Assembly: GCA_020048935.1 (NCBI GenBank)
Contig: JAIFLS010000146.1
Coordinates: 1 to 44,109, forward strand
DNA length: 44,109 nt
Reading direction: 5' to 3'
Source of the DNA: a bacterium
GTDB taxonomy: Bacteria; Verrucomicrobiota; Kiritimatiellia; UBA8416
Both the position numbers and the translations under genes were made by a program. The notes under the pieces are model-generated. The model did no database searches and was not told the DNA's origin. It worked only from the letters and a program-made list of their open reading frames with translations. Shown here in pieces: positions 23,736 through 31,420 of this stretch (position 1 is its first letter; each line of letters starts with the position of its first letter).

Positions 23736-24461
23736 ATGGACGATATGGCGTGTGGACTTCGCAACGTGTATGGCCGCTCGACGCGGCGGCTGCAGATGAT
23801 CGCAGAAAACCTTGCAAATACAAGTACGCCGGGGTACCGGGCGGGCGAAGTAACGGCGCAACCGGTGCGCTCTTTTGAGCGTGTCCTGGATGGTCATGTA
23901 TCGACCAATCGGGAACGCGATGCGACGGATCTGACGCAGGGGGCCATCCGCGCGACAGACCGTCCGCTTGATTTCGCCCTTGTGGGCGACGGCTTCTTTG
24001 TTGTCCGTGATGGCCGAAACGAGTACCTGACGCGCAATGGGGCATTTGAGGCCGCCACCGATGGATCGTTGCTGACCGCTGCCGGTCATGCCGTGATTGA
24101 TGCGAATGGCGCCCCCCTATCGATCCCGGCTGGTGTCGCGCTTGAATCCGTGCATGTCGGCGAGGATGGCGTGTTACGGCAGAAAGACGGCAAGGAAATC
24201 GGACGGTTCATGCTCGAACGTGTTGCCGACGAGCAGGATCTGTCGCGCGTGGGCACGACGCTTTTCCAGGCACCACTCTCCCGGCGTCAGCCGGCGGAGT
24301 CGGTTCGCGTACTCGGGCGTACACTTGAGTCGAGCAACACGGTTGTGTTCCAGGAACTGAGCAGCATGATGCTGCTTACCCGCACGGTGGAGGCGCTGCA
24401 GCGCGCCCAAGGCAATGAAATACAGGCGCAACGGAAAATGATGGATGCGCTTTCGGGTTAA
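23736..24461 (+). CDS. flgF: Flagellar rod protein FlgF
   Basis: 241 aa from the ATG at 23736 with GGAGG upstream; the track start at 23649 lies in the terminator. Contains the rod/hook N-terminal motif (GRSTRRLQMIAENLANTSTP), the FlgF/G-type core (PLDFALVGDGFFVVRDG, YLTRNGAFEAATDGSLL) and the C-terminal helix (MMLLTRTVEALQRAQGNEIQ). FlgF precedes flgG, which is the normal order, and is shorter than FlgG here. Proximal/distal rod subunit exported through the flagellar gate. First gene of the rod/ring operon. Confidence 0.9.
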   Translation: MDDMACGLRNVYGRSTRRLQMIAENLANTSTPGYRAGEVTAQPVRSFERVLDGHVSTNRERDATDLTQGAIRATDRPLDFALVGDGFFVVRDGRNEYLTRNGAFEAATDGSLLTAAGHAVIDANGAPLSIPAGVALESVHVGEDGVLRQKDGKEIGRFMLERVADEQDLSRVGTTLFQAPLSRRQPAESVRVLGRTLESSNTVVFQELSSMMLLTRTVEALQRAQGNEIQAQRKMMDALSG

Positions 24462-24491
24462 AACGAGGGTGATAAGCTAGAGGAGGTAGTT

Positions 24492-25271
24492 ATGCAACGT
24501 GCACTATGGTCTGCCGTTACCGGCATGCGGGCACAGGAAATGTCGTTGGATGTGGTCGCGAATAATCTGGCCAATGTTAACACGACCGGCTTCAAGAATA
24601 GCCGGATTCGCTTTCAGGACATGCTGTACGCGTCCATCGTGATTCCAGGTGCCTCCGGAGCCGATGGCGAGATTGGTGGTGTGCAGGTCGGGCACGGTAC
24701 GCGTGTGGCCGGCGCGGCGCGTTCCTTTACGCAGGGTGCCCTGATCGAGACCGGTAATGCGCTCGATTTTGCAATTGAGGGGGACGGCTTCTTTGAAGTA
24801 ACCCTGCCCGATGGTCAGAGTGCCTATACCCGCGACGGTGCCTTTATCCTCAACGGCGCGGGTGAGGTTGTGACCTCGGATGGTTTCCGTGTGGCCGGGT
24901 TTGACACCGTGGATGCCGGGACGACCGATATGACGATTGCGCGTGATGGGTCGTTCACCGCGATCGTCAATGGGACTCAGGTCACGAAAGGACGTGTGAC
25001 GATTTCGCGCTTCCTGAATCCGGAAGGCCTGCATTCCATGGGCCGAAACCTCTATCTGCAAACAGAAGCGAGCGGGGCGGCGGAGAGCGGACAGGTGCCT
25101 GGTAATAACGGTGTCGGCGGTCTGGCGCAGCGCTACCTGGAAAAGTCGAATGTCAATACGGCGACCGAACTGGTGAATATGATAACGACTCAGCGCGCCT
25201 ACGAGGCAACGTCGAAGGCGATCCGGGCCAGTGACGACATGCTGAGTACGGCGAATAACCTGGCTCGGTAG
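24492..25271 (+). CDS. flgG: Flagellar distal rod protein FlgG
   Basis: 259 aa, the usual length for FlgG (about 260). AGGAGG ribosome site. MQRALWSAVTGMRAQEMSLD starts the conserved N-terminus, with VVANNLANVNTTGFKNSRIR next. The D1 core is LDFAIEGDGFFEVTLPDGQ and the C-terminus YLEKSNVNTATELVNMITTQ RAYEAT is the typical FlgG ending. Distal rod subunit. In the order flgF-flgG-flgA-flgH-flgI. Confidence 0.97.
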   Translation: MQRALWSAVTGMRAQEMSLDVVANNLANVNTTGFKNSRIRFQDMLYASIVIPGASGADGEIGGVQVGHGTRVAGAARSFTQGALIETGNALDFAIEGDGFFEVTLPDGQSAYTRDGAFILNGAGEVVTSDGFRVAGFDTVDAGTTDMTIARDGSFTAIVNGTQVTKGRVTISRFLNPEGLHSMGRNLYLQTEASGAAESGQVPGNNGVGGLAQRYLEKSNVNTATELVNMITTQRAYEATSKAIRASDDMLSTANNLAR

Positions 25272-25295
25272 ATATGAAGCGGGAAAGGATCAGCA

Positions 25296-26261
25296 ATGAA
25301 AGAAATGACTAGACCGATAGGCAGGGCGCTATTGCTGGGGGCATTGTGCACGACTGCTTGCCGGCCGTCGCAGGCGCAGGTGGTGTACATGGTGTCAGCC
25401 GCGACGATTGATGGCTCCATTATCCGCTTGCGGGATGTGGTGGTTCAGGCGGATGCGTTACCGGAGGGGTGGGGGGGGCGGGTTGTAGGCAATGCGCCCC
25501 AGCCCGGCGGTGGTAGGACGCTTGGGTTGGGCTCGATTGCCGCCGCGCTGCATAGCTATGATGATATGCATGATGTGGAGTTGCGTGGCCAGCCGGAGAT
25601 TCGCCTTACGGTTCGTGCGAAATCCGTCGACGCGGATATGCTTGACCGTGTGATTGCCGAATACCTGGATCAGCGTCCGGAATTGGGGGGGCGCCGGTTG
25701 CGCGTTGCGCGTGAACAATTGCCCGTCGTGCAGGGTGGGGAAACGATCACGAATGCCGTTGTCATGGGCATTCGCGAGGACAGCCAGCGCGTCGCGTTGA
25801 TACGACTCGAAGGACCAGACTACCGGATGCCGGCAGAAGGGGTTGTGGAGTTCCCCTTGAATGAGCTGCAAGCCTACTGGATGGTTGTACGCCCGCTGCT
25901 GCGTGGCGCCACGCTGGCGGACGGCGATATCGCGGAAAAGTGGATTCCGGCCGAGGAGGGGGCTCGCTACTATCCGGTGTCGGATCGGATTACCGGGATG
26001 GAGATACGACGGAATCTGCAAACCGGACAGCTTCTTCAGATGGGGGCGCTGGCGGATCCCGTTTTTGTGAAACGCGGTGAGATCGTGAGTGTGCTTTTTG
26101 ACCAAGGCGGGTTGTCGGTAACGTTGCGGGCCCGCGCGTTATCGGATGGACGTCGTGCGGAACGGATTGCATGTGTGAATGAACGTTCAGGACGACGGAT
26201 GTATGTGCGTCTGGTCGATGTGCGTGAGGCGGTATACGAATCTGAAGGAACAGGGGGGTGA
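25296..26261 (+). CDS. flgA: P-ring chaperone FlgA
   Basis: 321 aa, longer than many FlgA. Signal peptide at the start (RALLLGALCTTACRPSQAQV; cleavage after SQA or a lipobox at TTAC are both possible). The C-terminal half has the SAF-type domain: LRGATLADGDIAEKWIPA then MEIRRNLQTGQLLQMGALAD and KRGEIVSVLFDQGGLSVTLR, which is diagnostic. FlgA helps FlgI assemble in the periplasm. Two G-runs occur in the reading frame (G8 at 25471-25478 and G7 near 25685). AAAGGA ribosome site; placed between flgG and flgH. Confidence 0.9.
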   Translation: MKEMTRPIGRALLLGALCTTACRPSQAQVVYMVSAATIDGSIIRLRDVVVQADALPEGWGGRVVGNAPQPGGGRTLGLGSIAAALHSYDDMHDVELRGQPEIRLTVRAKSVDADMLDRVIAEYLDQRPELGGRRLRVAREQLPVVQGGETITNAVVMGIREDSQRVALIRLEGPDYRMPAEGVVEFPLNELQAYWMVVRPLLRGATLADGDIAEKWIPAEEGARYYPVSDRITGMEIRRNLQTGQLLQMGALADPVFVKRGEIVSVLFDQGGLSVTLRARALSDGRRAERIACVNERSGRRMYVRLVDVREAVYESEGTGG

Positions 26262-26263
26262 AA

Positions 26264-26932
26264 ATGTCTGGTGTAATAAAACGAGAGGGGTGCGTGACTG
26301 TTTGGTTGGTCGTGCTCTTCCTGGGGGGGGGCGGGGCTGTGACGCTCAAGGCGAACGAGGCGGTTCCGGAATGGAGCCTGGCCACGCGGATGTATGGCGA
26401 CGAGAAGGCGCGCCGCGTCGGCGATTTCGTGACGGTGGTGATCGAGGAGAAATCCAGCGCGAACAAGGCGGCGCAAAGCAGTTCGGCGAAAACGACAACC
26501 GGGGGAGGAAGTGCTTCGGTCGGAACCCCGTACTATACGAAAGAGACCAAGGAAGGCGAAGAGACCGTCCGTGGCCCTTGGACTCGGGCGACGCTCCCGT
26601 CATTTGAGTGGCAAATGGCGAGCGATTTCTCGGGAGGTGGCAAGACCAGTAGCGAGGAGGATCTCTCCTCGACGCTGACGGCCCGTGTATTGGATGTGCT
26701 GCCCAATGGCAACCTGCTGCTGGAGGGGCGCCGTGTCGTGCAGTTGCAGGAGGAAAAGGTGGAGGTGGTTCTGACCGGGATGGTGCGACAGCGCGATATC
26801 GCCTCCGATAACTCGGTTTCTTCCTCCCGTCTGGCGGATGCGTCGATTCGCTATGAAACCGCCGGCCCGCTGAGCCGCGACCAGAAGCGCGGTTTGCTCA
26901 CACGCATGGTCAATTGGCTGAATCCGTTTTAG
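26264..26932 (+). CDS. flgH: L-ring protein FlgH
   Basis: 222 aa from the ATG at 26264; a GTG at 26258 overlapping the flgA stop is an alternative. FlgH builds the outer-membrane ring around the rod. Family motifs: LATRMYGDEKARRVGDFVTV, then VIEEKSSANKAA, and near the end LPNGNLLLEGRRVVQLQEEK and VSSSRLADASIRYETAGPLS. Most FlgH are lipoproteins; here no lipobox is seen after the hydrophobic stretch (VWLVVLFLGGGGAVTLKANE), and the only cysteine lies before it. A G9 tract falls inside the signal sequence. Confidence 0.94.
   Translation: MSGVIKREGCVTVWLVVLFLGGGGAVTLKANEAVPEWSLATRMYGDEKARRVGDFVTVVIEEKSSANKAAQSSSAKTTTGGGSASVGTPYYTKETKEGEETVRGPWTRATLPSFEWQMASDFSGGGKTSSEEDLSSTLTARVLDVLPNGNLLLEGRRVVQLQEEKVEVVLTGMVRQRDIASDNSVSSSRLADASIRYETAGPLSRDQKRGLLTRMVNWLNPF
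26323..26331 (+). repeat. G9 homopolymer in flgH signal sequence
   Basis: Nine consecutive G encode the Gly run of the FlgH signal peptide. A one-base slip would frameshift flgH at about residue 21. Other long G runs in this operon are at 25471-25478 (G8, flgA), near 25685 (G7, flgA), and near 27491 and 27524 (G7, flgI). Confidence 0.85.
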
Positions 26933-26949
26933 CAGCCTGCCTCAATCAC

Positions 26950-26965
26950 TGGCATGAGGGCTGCT
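26950..26965 (+). promoter_or_regulatory. Possible internal sigma-54 promoter or hairpin before flgI
   Basis: TGGCATGAGGGCTGCT has the right doublet spacing for sigma-54, with a start about 26976. The same stretch can also pair with AGCAGCC at 26932-26938 to form a bulged hairpin after flgH, without a T-run. The two readings are not exclusive. Confidence 0.45.
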
Positions 26966-26990
26966 TAAACCGGGCAAGAGGGAGATGATC

Positions 26991-28169
26991 ATGACAAGAG
27001 GACAGCATTCAGCAGTGAGCGTGGCAGCGGCCGGGGGGAGTGCGAATATGGATGTGTTGCGTGTGGCCTTCATGTCACTGCTGCTGGCGGTCTCGCTGGT
27101 TCCGTTGAATGCACAGGGGACGTCGCTTTCGCGCATCAAGGATATTGCCCGCATTGTCGGTCTCGATGATCTTGAACTGGTGGGTTACGGTCTGGTGATT
27201 GGGCTAGGCGCGAGTGGCGATCGGGATCTGACGATGACGCAGCAGACGATGGCGAATCTGCTCAATCAGTTTCAGATCACGGTCCCTCCTTCGGAAATCA
27301 ACGGCCAGAATGTGGCAGCAGTCATTGTTACCGCCCGTGTAAAACCCTTTTATCACGAGGGTGATCGTGTTGATGTCCAGGTGTTGTCGATCGGCGATGC
27401 CGCCTCACTTGTTGGCGGTACGCTTCTGATGACCCCGCTTCTGGCACCGGATGGGAAAGTCTCCGCTCTGGCTCAAGGCTCGTTGACGGTGGGGGGGTTT
27501 AGCATTGGTGCCGATGTGCCGGGGGGGCAGCAACTCAGCCGCAATACGCCTACATCCGGGCGTGTCCCTGGTGGGGCGGCGTTACGCTCATCCGACCGCC
27601 GTGCGTGGGCTCGCGATGGGGTGCTGACGCTGTCATTGCGGCATCCTGATTTCAGTACCGCCACGCGTGTCGCGTCGGCAATTAATGCCGTACACCCTGG
27701 CGTTGCCGGTGCCCGTGATGCAGCCACCGTTGATGTCCGTGTGCCAGAGAATTCCCTGGAGATGGGGCGTGTCGCCGTGTTTGTCGCCAGTATTGAGAAT
27801 GCGCGAGTGCAAACCGATATGCAGGCGAAGCTGCTGCTGAATGAACGCACCGGTACGATTGTCATCGGCGGTGATATCTATATTCACCCGGCCGTGGTGG
27901 CGCACGGCAATCTGACCGTTTCAATCAAGTCGCGCCTTTCGGTCTCGCAGCCGGAACCCTTCTCGCAGGGGCAGACGGCCGCGATTGAAGATGTGCAGAT
28001 CGGCGTGAAGCAGGATGATGCCCGCGTCATGATGCTGCCGGAAGTGACCACGGTACAAAGGTTGGCAGACACCTTGACTCAGATGGGTGGGACGCCGCAG
28101 GACTTGATCTCGATTCTCCAGGCTTTGCATCGACTGGGAGCGCTACAGGTGGAAATCGAGACGATGTGA
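26991..28169 (+). CDS. flgI: P-ring protein FlgI
   Basis: About 392 aa; start uncertain between 26985, 26991 (best spacing to GAGGGAG) and 27048 (MDVLRVAFMSLLLAVSLVPL, which would leave a normal signal peptide). FlgI forms the periplasmic P ring. Diagnostic stretches: LSRIKDIARIVGLDDLELVG, YGLVIGLGASGDRDLTMTQQ, GTLLMTPLLAPDGKVSALAQ, and NERTGTIVIGGDIYIHPAVV. The end (LADTLTQMGGTPQDLISILQ) is typical. It lies between flgH and flgJ. Confidence 0.96.
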   Translation: MTRGQHSAVSVAAAGGSANMDVLRVAFMSLLLAVSLVPLNAQGTSLSRIKDIARIVGLDDLELVGYGLVIGLGASGDRDLTMTQQTMANLLNQFQITVPPSEINGQNVAAVIVTARVKPFYHEGDRVDVQVLSIGDAASLVGGTLLMTPLLAPDGKVSALAQGSLTVGGFSIGADVPGGQQLSRNTPTSGRVPGGAALRSSDRRAWARDGVLTLSLRHPDFSTATRVASAINAVHPGVAGARDAATVDVRVPENSLEMGRVAVFVASIENARVQTDMQAKLLLNERTGTIVIGGDIYIHPAVVAHGNLTVSIKSRLSVSQPEPFSQGQTAAIEDVQIGVKQDDARVMMLPEVTTVQRLADTLTQMGGTPQDLISILQALHRLGALQVEIETM

Positions 28170-28181
28170 GGGAGGGCGCAG

Positions 28182-28484
28182 ATGGATATTCAAATCAATG
28201 CCGTGAGCGAAGACGTACCGCAAACTCGCTCGGAAAACAAGGCTCCTGCGGATTTGCGGGCGGCCTGCCAGCAGTTCGAAGGTCTGTTGGTGGGTATGAT
28301 TTTAAAAGAAAGTTTGCGCGTATCATTCAGTGAGCCGGATGAAGATTCCGCAACCGGGTTGGACGGATTCCGCGATTTCTGCATCGAACAGGTGTCGGCG
28401 TCATTGGCCGAGACCTCATCGCTGGGCATTGCCGACCAGTTGCTGGCGCAGGTTGATGTTCGAGAGAAGAGGGAGAAAATATGA
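28182..28484 (+). CDS. flgJ: Rod-binding protein, FlgJ N-terminal domain only
   Basis: 100 aa. ADLRAACQQFEGLLVGMILK followed by ESLRVSF is the rod-binding (Rod_binding/FlgJ-N) motif, and LAETSSLGIADQLLAQV ends the domain. The C-terminal muramidase domain of enteric FlgJ is absent, so peptidoglycan clearance must be done by another enzyme. Such single-domain FlgJ is common outside gammaproteobacteria. GGGAGG ribosome site, 12 nt after flgI; overlaps the next gene by four bases. Confidence 0.9.
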   Translation: MDIQINAVSEDVPQTRSENKAPADLRAACQQFEGLLVGMILKESLRVSFSEPDEDSATGLDGFRDFCIEQVSASLAETSSLGIADQLLAQVDVREKREKI

Positions 28485-28870
28485 GTATGTTGGAAGCCCG
28501 TGAACGGGCCTTGGCCGTTCTTGAACGGCTCTTCGAGGTTTCCAGCGATTTGCGGGATGCCATGCTTGCCCGGGATACGGAGCGGATCCAGCAGGTGGTG
28601 GCTCGGCAAGACGAGCTTCGTTTGCTTGCCCTGCCGTCGCCCGCCCTTTCGGAAGATCAGTTGAAGGCGGATCCGGAGGTGGCCTCCTTGGCGAATCGCC
28701 TGCATCGGCTTCAGGAGTCCAATCGCCTATTGGCGGCCGCATTCCTGGGTATCTATCGCAATACCTTTAATGCGCTTGCGGGAAAAACGCCCGATACCGG
28801 TCTTTATGGACGTAGCGGGAATCTGCTGTCGATCCCCCGGTCCTCGATGTTGGTGCGGCAGGCAGGATGA
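28481..28870 (+). CDS. flgN: FlgN-like flagellar chaperone
   Basis: 129 aa, helical and charged, ATG overlapping the flgJ stop (ATGA). FlgN binds the hook-filament junction proteins FlgK and FlgL. The pattern LEARERALAVLERLFEVSSD then MLARDTERIQQVVARQDELR and a C-terminal helix ending in NTFNALAGKTPDTGLYGRSG matches FlgN-type chaperones, whose last part often reads YxxxG. Placement directly before flgK is the standard order. Identity is good by position and moderate by sequence. Confidence 0.78.
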   Translation: MSMLEARERALAVLERLFEVSSDLRDAMLARDTERIQQVVARQDELRLLALPSPALSEDQLKADPEVASLANRLHRLQESNRLLAAAFLGIYRNTFNALAGKTPDTGLYGRSGNLLSIPRSSMLVRQAG

Positions 28871-28876
28871 TTAATT

Positions 28877-30331
28877 ATGCAACCTATCCATGATAGCTGG
28901 ACAATTGCCCGCAGCGCGATCCTGACGCATCAGCATCGACTGGCCGTGACGGCTAACAATATCGCGAATATCGATACCCCCGGCTATTCCCGCCGGACGG
29001 TAAGGCTCGGGACCGCACCGGAAACCCCGAGTGCGCTGACGCAGACGCGAACCTGGTCCAACGGGGCTGGCGTTCAGGTGTTGGATATCGTGCGTACGTC
29101 GAATCAAATGAAAAGCAATATGCTGCGCCAGCAGTTGTCCGATACCTCAGGGCACCATACCCGCGCCGATGCCCTGGGCAGCCTGGAGTCGCTGATGCGG
29201 GAGGATGACGACAGCGCACTCGGGGTCCGTCTGGATGCCTTCTGGAATGCGTGGTCTGATCTGTCGAATCAGGCCGATAATGTCGGTTTCCGGAGTGTGG
29301 TGATCCAGCGTGGCAACGAGTTGGCCAGTCATTTGCGTTCGCTTAGTAGTCGTATCGACGGTTTTGACGGCCAGATCATCGGAGGCTCGCCCGGCAATTA
29401 TACCGGGCAATTGGCAAGTGATGTAGATTCCTTCAACCGGATGACGACAGAGCTACAGGATTTGAACCGGCAGATCAGTTTCGCTTCATCGAGCTTCGAC
29501 CCCAACGCGCTGATGGACCGTCGCGACGTGTTGTTGCGTGAAATCAGTGAGTTTGCGGATGTCTCTGTTGGTTCTGACTTTTCCGTGACGCTCGATGGTC
29601 AGGCGGTTGTTTCCGGCGACGGAACGGTCCGCGCCGATCTCGAAATCACGGACGCAGGTCCGCCGCCGCTCTTTGCGCTTGATGGGACGGCGGTCACGCT
29701 TTCCTCCGGTCACATCGGTGCCTGGGTTGATGTATTGGGGATCTCGACGGTGATGAGCGATCGGCTTGACCTGCTTGCTGTTGATCTGGCCGATGCAGTC
29801 AACCGTATCCATAATAGTGATCTCAATCCTGCTGGCGACAGTTACGATCTTACAGGGCAGCGGTGCGATTGGAATTTCTTTACGGCCACATCGGCTGCCG
29901 ATATCGCTGTCAACACGATCATTTATGACCCGGCAAACCCGATGCAAATGAACCCCAGTTTAATAGCCGCGGCCGGAAGTATATATGATGATGGACTAGG
30001 GACAACAGGGCCGAATACGGCTGACGGCGCACGTGCACTCCAGATTGCCGATCTTGCCGATGCCACCCGTAGCGCACTCAATGCGCAGGGTTTTGGTGCC
30101 TTTCATGTCACGGGGCTGACGCTGCTCGGTAGCATTATTTCCACCGAACGAACGCTGGGGGATAATGGCGATGCCATTATCGGGGCCATTGAGGATGACC
30201 TTCAATCCGAGATTGGCGTCAATCTTGATGAAGAACTGATGGACATGATGGCGGCGCAGCGGGCATTCCAGGCTGGGACCAGGCTCTTGCAAACGGTGGA
30301 TGAAATGATGCAGACCATTTTGAAAATATAG
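28877..30331 (+). CDS. flgK: Hook-filament junction protein FlgK (HAP1)
   Basis: 484 aa. The N-terminus (HQHRLAVTANNIANIDTPGY SRRTV) is the junction-protein motif, and the C-terminus (ELMDMMAAQRAFQAGTRLLQ then TVDEMMQTIL) is the FlgK ending. The central part has LRSLSSRIDGFDGQ and the FNRMTTELQDLNRQISFASS repeat region characteristic of FlgK. It joins hook to filament. flgL would be expected next but is not present; a 51-aa gene follows instead. Confidence 0.93.
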   Translation: MQPIHDSWTIARSAILTHQHRLAVTANNIANIDTPGYSRRTVRLGTAPETPSALTQTRTWSNGAGVQVLDIVRTSNQMKSNMLRQQLSDTSGHHTRADALGSLESLMREDDDSALGVRLDAFWNAWSDLSNQADNVGFRSVVIQRGNELASHLRSLSSRIDGFDGQIIGGSPGNYTGQLASDVDSFNRMTTELQDLNRQISFASSSFDPNALMDRRDVLLREISEFADVSVGSDFSVTLDGQAVVSGDGTVRADLEITDAGPPPLFALDGTAVTLSSGHIGAWVDVLGISTVMSDRLDLLAVDLADAVNRIHNSDLNPAGDSYDLTGQRCDWNFFTATSAADIAVNTIIYDPANPMQMNPSLIAAAGSIYDDGLGTTGPNTADGARALQIADLADATRSALNAQGFGAFHVTGLTLLGSIISTERTLGDNGDAIIGAIEDDLQSEIGVNLDEELMDMMAAQRAFQAGTRLLQTVDEMMQTILKI

Positions 30332-30361
30332 CAGAACGCAAACTCGAATCAGGAGGAAAAG

Positions 30362-30517
30362 ATGAAGGCAATCATTAAGCAAGAAGAGAATTTGAAATCC
30401 AAGGTAACGGTCAAGAAAAGCACGGTGGCTACCGACTGCTTGCAACAGGCGGCCGATTGGCTGGGGCTCTACAGTCGTATTCTGGAAAACCTGCAGATGG
30501 CGAGGGTCGCCCGGTGA
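30362..30517 (+). CDS. 51-aa small protein after flgK (not in ORF track)
   Basis: ATG at 30362 preceded by AGGAGGAAAAG, one of the best ribosome sites in the window. The product (MKAIIKQEENLKSKVTVKKS to LYSRILENLQMARVAR) has a basic N-terminal half and an amphipathic C-terminal helix. It starts 30 nt after flgK and overlaps the following HAD-like gene by GTGA (30514-30517), so it is likely co-translated. I know no family. Possible roles include a small regulator or a chaperone; neither is shown. A small gene with strong translation signals here is real in my view. Confidence 0.7.
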   Translation: MKAIIKQEENLKSKVTVKKSTVATDCLQQAADWLGLYSRILENLQMARVAR

Positions 30518-31230
30518 GAGCACCCGGCGAGAACGCAGATACATCATCATGCAGTACATCCCGCCCGACGGTTATTTGCTGGCTGGATGATGTGCTTTAT
30601 CCCGCGCGCATGTATCATGCGGGCGCCTGTCGTGCCGGGGCGGGATTGCTGCGCCGCCTGATCGGCGTCGATATGCATGAGGCCCTTTCGGCTTGCTATA
30701 TTCCGGGACGGGAAGAGGATACTGTACGCAAGGTTCTTTCAGGCGTCGGCACAAAAACCGATGAACGGCTCGTCCGCAAGGTTGCCGAGGCCATGGCTGT
30801 ACATACACCGCAGGTTGCACCCTATGAGGATGCGCTTGAGACCTTTGGAATTCTGCAGGCGCTAGGAATCTCACTCTGGTTGATTGGCGAAGGCCCGCCA
30901 CGCGCACAGCGCATGGTTGCTGATCGACTGGGGATTGGCCGCGTGTTTCAGGGGGTGGCTTATTCGGATCCTTTCCAGAGTAAGTACGAATGGCAGGATT
31001 CTCTTATGTTACTGGAACTCGCCGCTGGAGTGGAGGCCGAACAGTCCGTGCTGGTGTGTGCAGATCCGGTCCGCGTGGCCGCCATCGCGAAACAGGGCAG
31101 GCGTGTCTATTACCTTGATCGACAGGCGGATTCAAACGTTCACCGCCCGCAGGTGCCTAACGTGATCCCGATGCTGAACCTATACGACCTGCCGGAAGCG
31201 CTGGGGTTAGTGGCTTGGGATCTGCATTGA
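30514..31230 (+). CDS. HAD-fold protein lacking catalytic residues
   Basis: 238 aa from the GTG at 30514, which overlaps the stop of the small gene (GTGA); the track start at 30457 would overlap that gene almost fully. The shape is that of HAD phosphatases such as the two others here. Motif I reads VICWLDDVLYP, where the nucleophilic Asp (FDLDDTLY in the family) is Trp. Motif II reads LWLIGEGPP instead of VVVVTDG, and motif IV reads VLVCADPVRVAAIA instead of IGDxxxxD. It is probably a non-catalytic relative with a binding role. Last gene before the rpoN promoter. Confidence 0.75.
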   Translation: MRAPGENADTSSCSTSRPTVICWLDDVLYPARMYHAGACRAGAGLLRRLIGVDMHEALSACYIPGREEDTVRKVLSGVGTKTDERLVRKVAEAMAVHTPQVAPYEDALETFGILQALGISLWLIGEGPPRAQRMVADRLGIGRVFQGVAYSDPFQSKYEWQDSLMLLELAAGVEAEQSVLVCADPVRVAAIAKQGRRVYYLDRQADSNVHRPQVPNVIPMLNLYDLPEALGLVAWDLH

Positions 31231-31241
31231 CGCACTCCGTT

Positions 31242-31258
31242 TGTCGCAATATGCGACA
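31242..31258 (+). repeat. Short hairpin after the pseudo-HAD gene
   Basis: TGTCGC/GCGACA perfect 6-bp stem with a 5-nt loop, 11 nt after the stop. A T-run (about 31284-31289) follows only after some 25 nt, so termination is possible but weakly supported. The rest of 31,259-31,353 is AT-rich and shows no gene. Confidence 0.45.
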
Positions 31259-31353
31259 GGAATCATACGGTCCGATGCGGATGCCTTTTTTCAGCAAAAC
31301 GTAATGTATTGTTAATCAAATATTTGCGATATTTAATCAGCAACGTTAAAGGT

Positions 31354-31369
31354 TGGCACGCATATTGCA
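31354..31369 (+). promoter_or_regulatory. Sigma-54 (-24/-12) promoter of rpoN itself
   Basis: TGGCACGCATATTGCA matches TGGCACG-N4-TTGCW at every defined position, with 10 nt between doublets. Expected start about 31380, about 41 nt before the rpoN ATG. AT-rich DNA upstream (31,300-31,350) would suit activator binding or IHF-type bending. Confidence 0.88.
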
Positions 31370-31420
31370 TTGGTAATCGTCAGCGAAGTGTTGTTAATTA
31401 CTCTTTGATTGGCGGGAACC

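Noticed and set aside
25458-26105. 215-aa minus-strand ORF
   Set aside because: Antisense shadow of flgA with no protein-like features.
28877-31230. FlgL expected after FlgK
   Set aside because: No ORF with FlgL features was found here or elsewhere in the window; it must lie outside or be absent.
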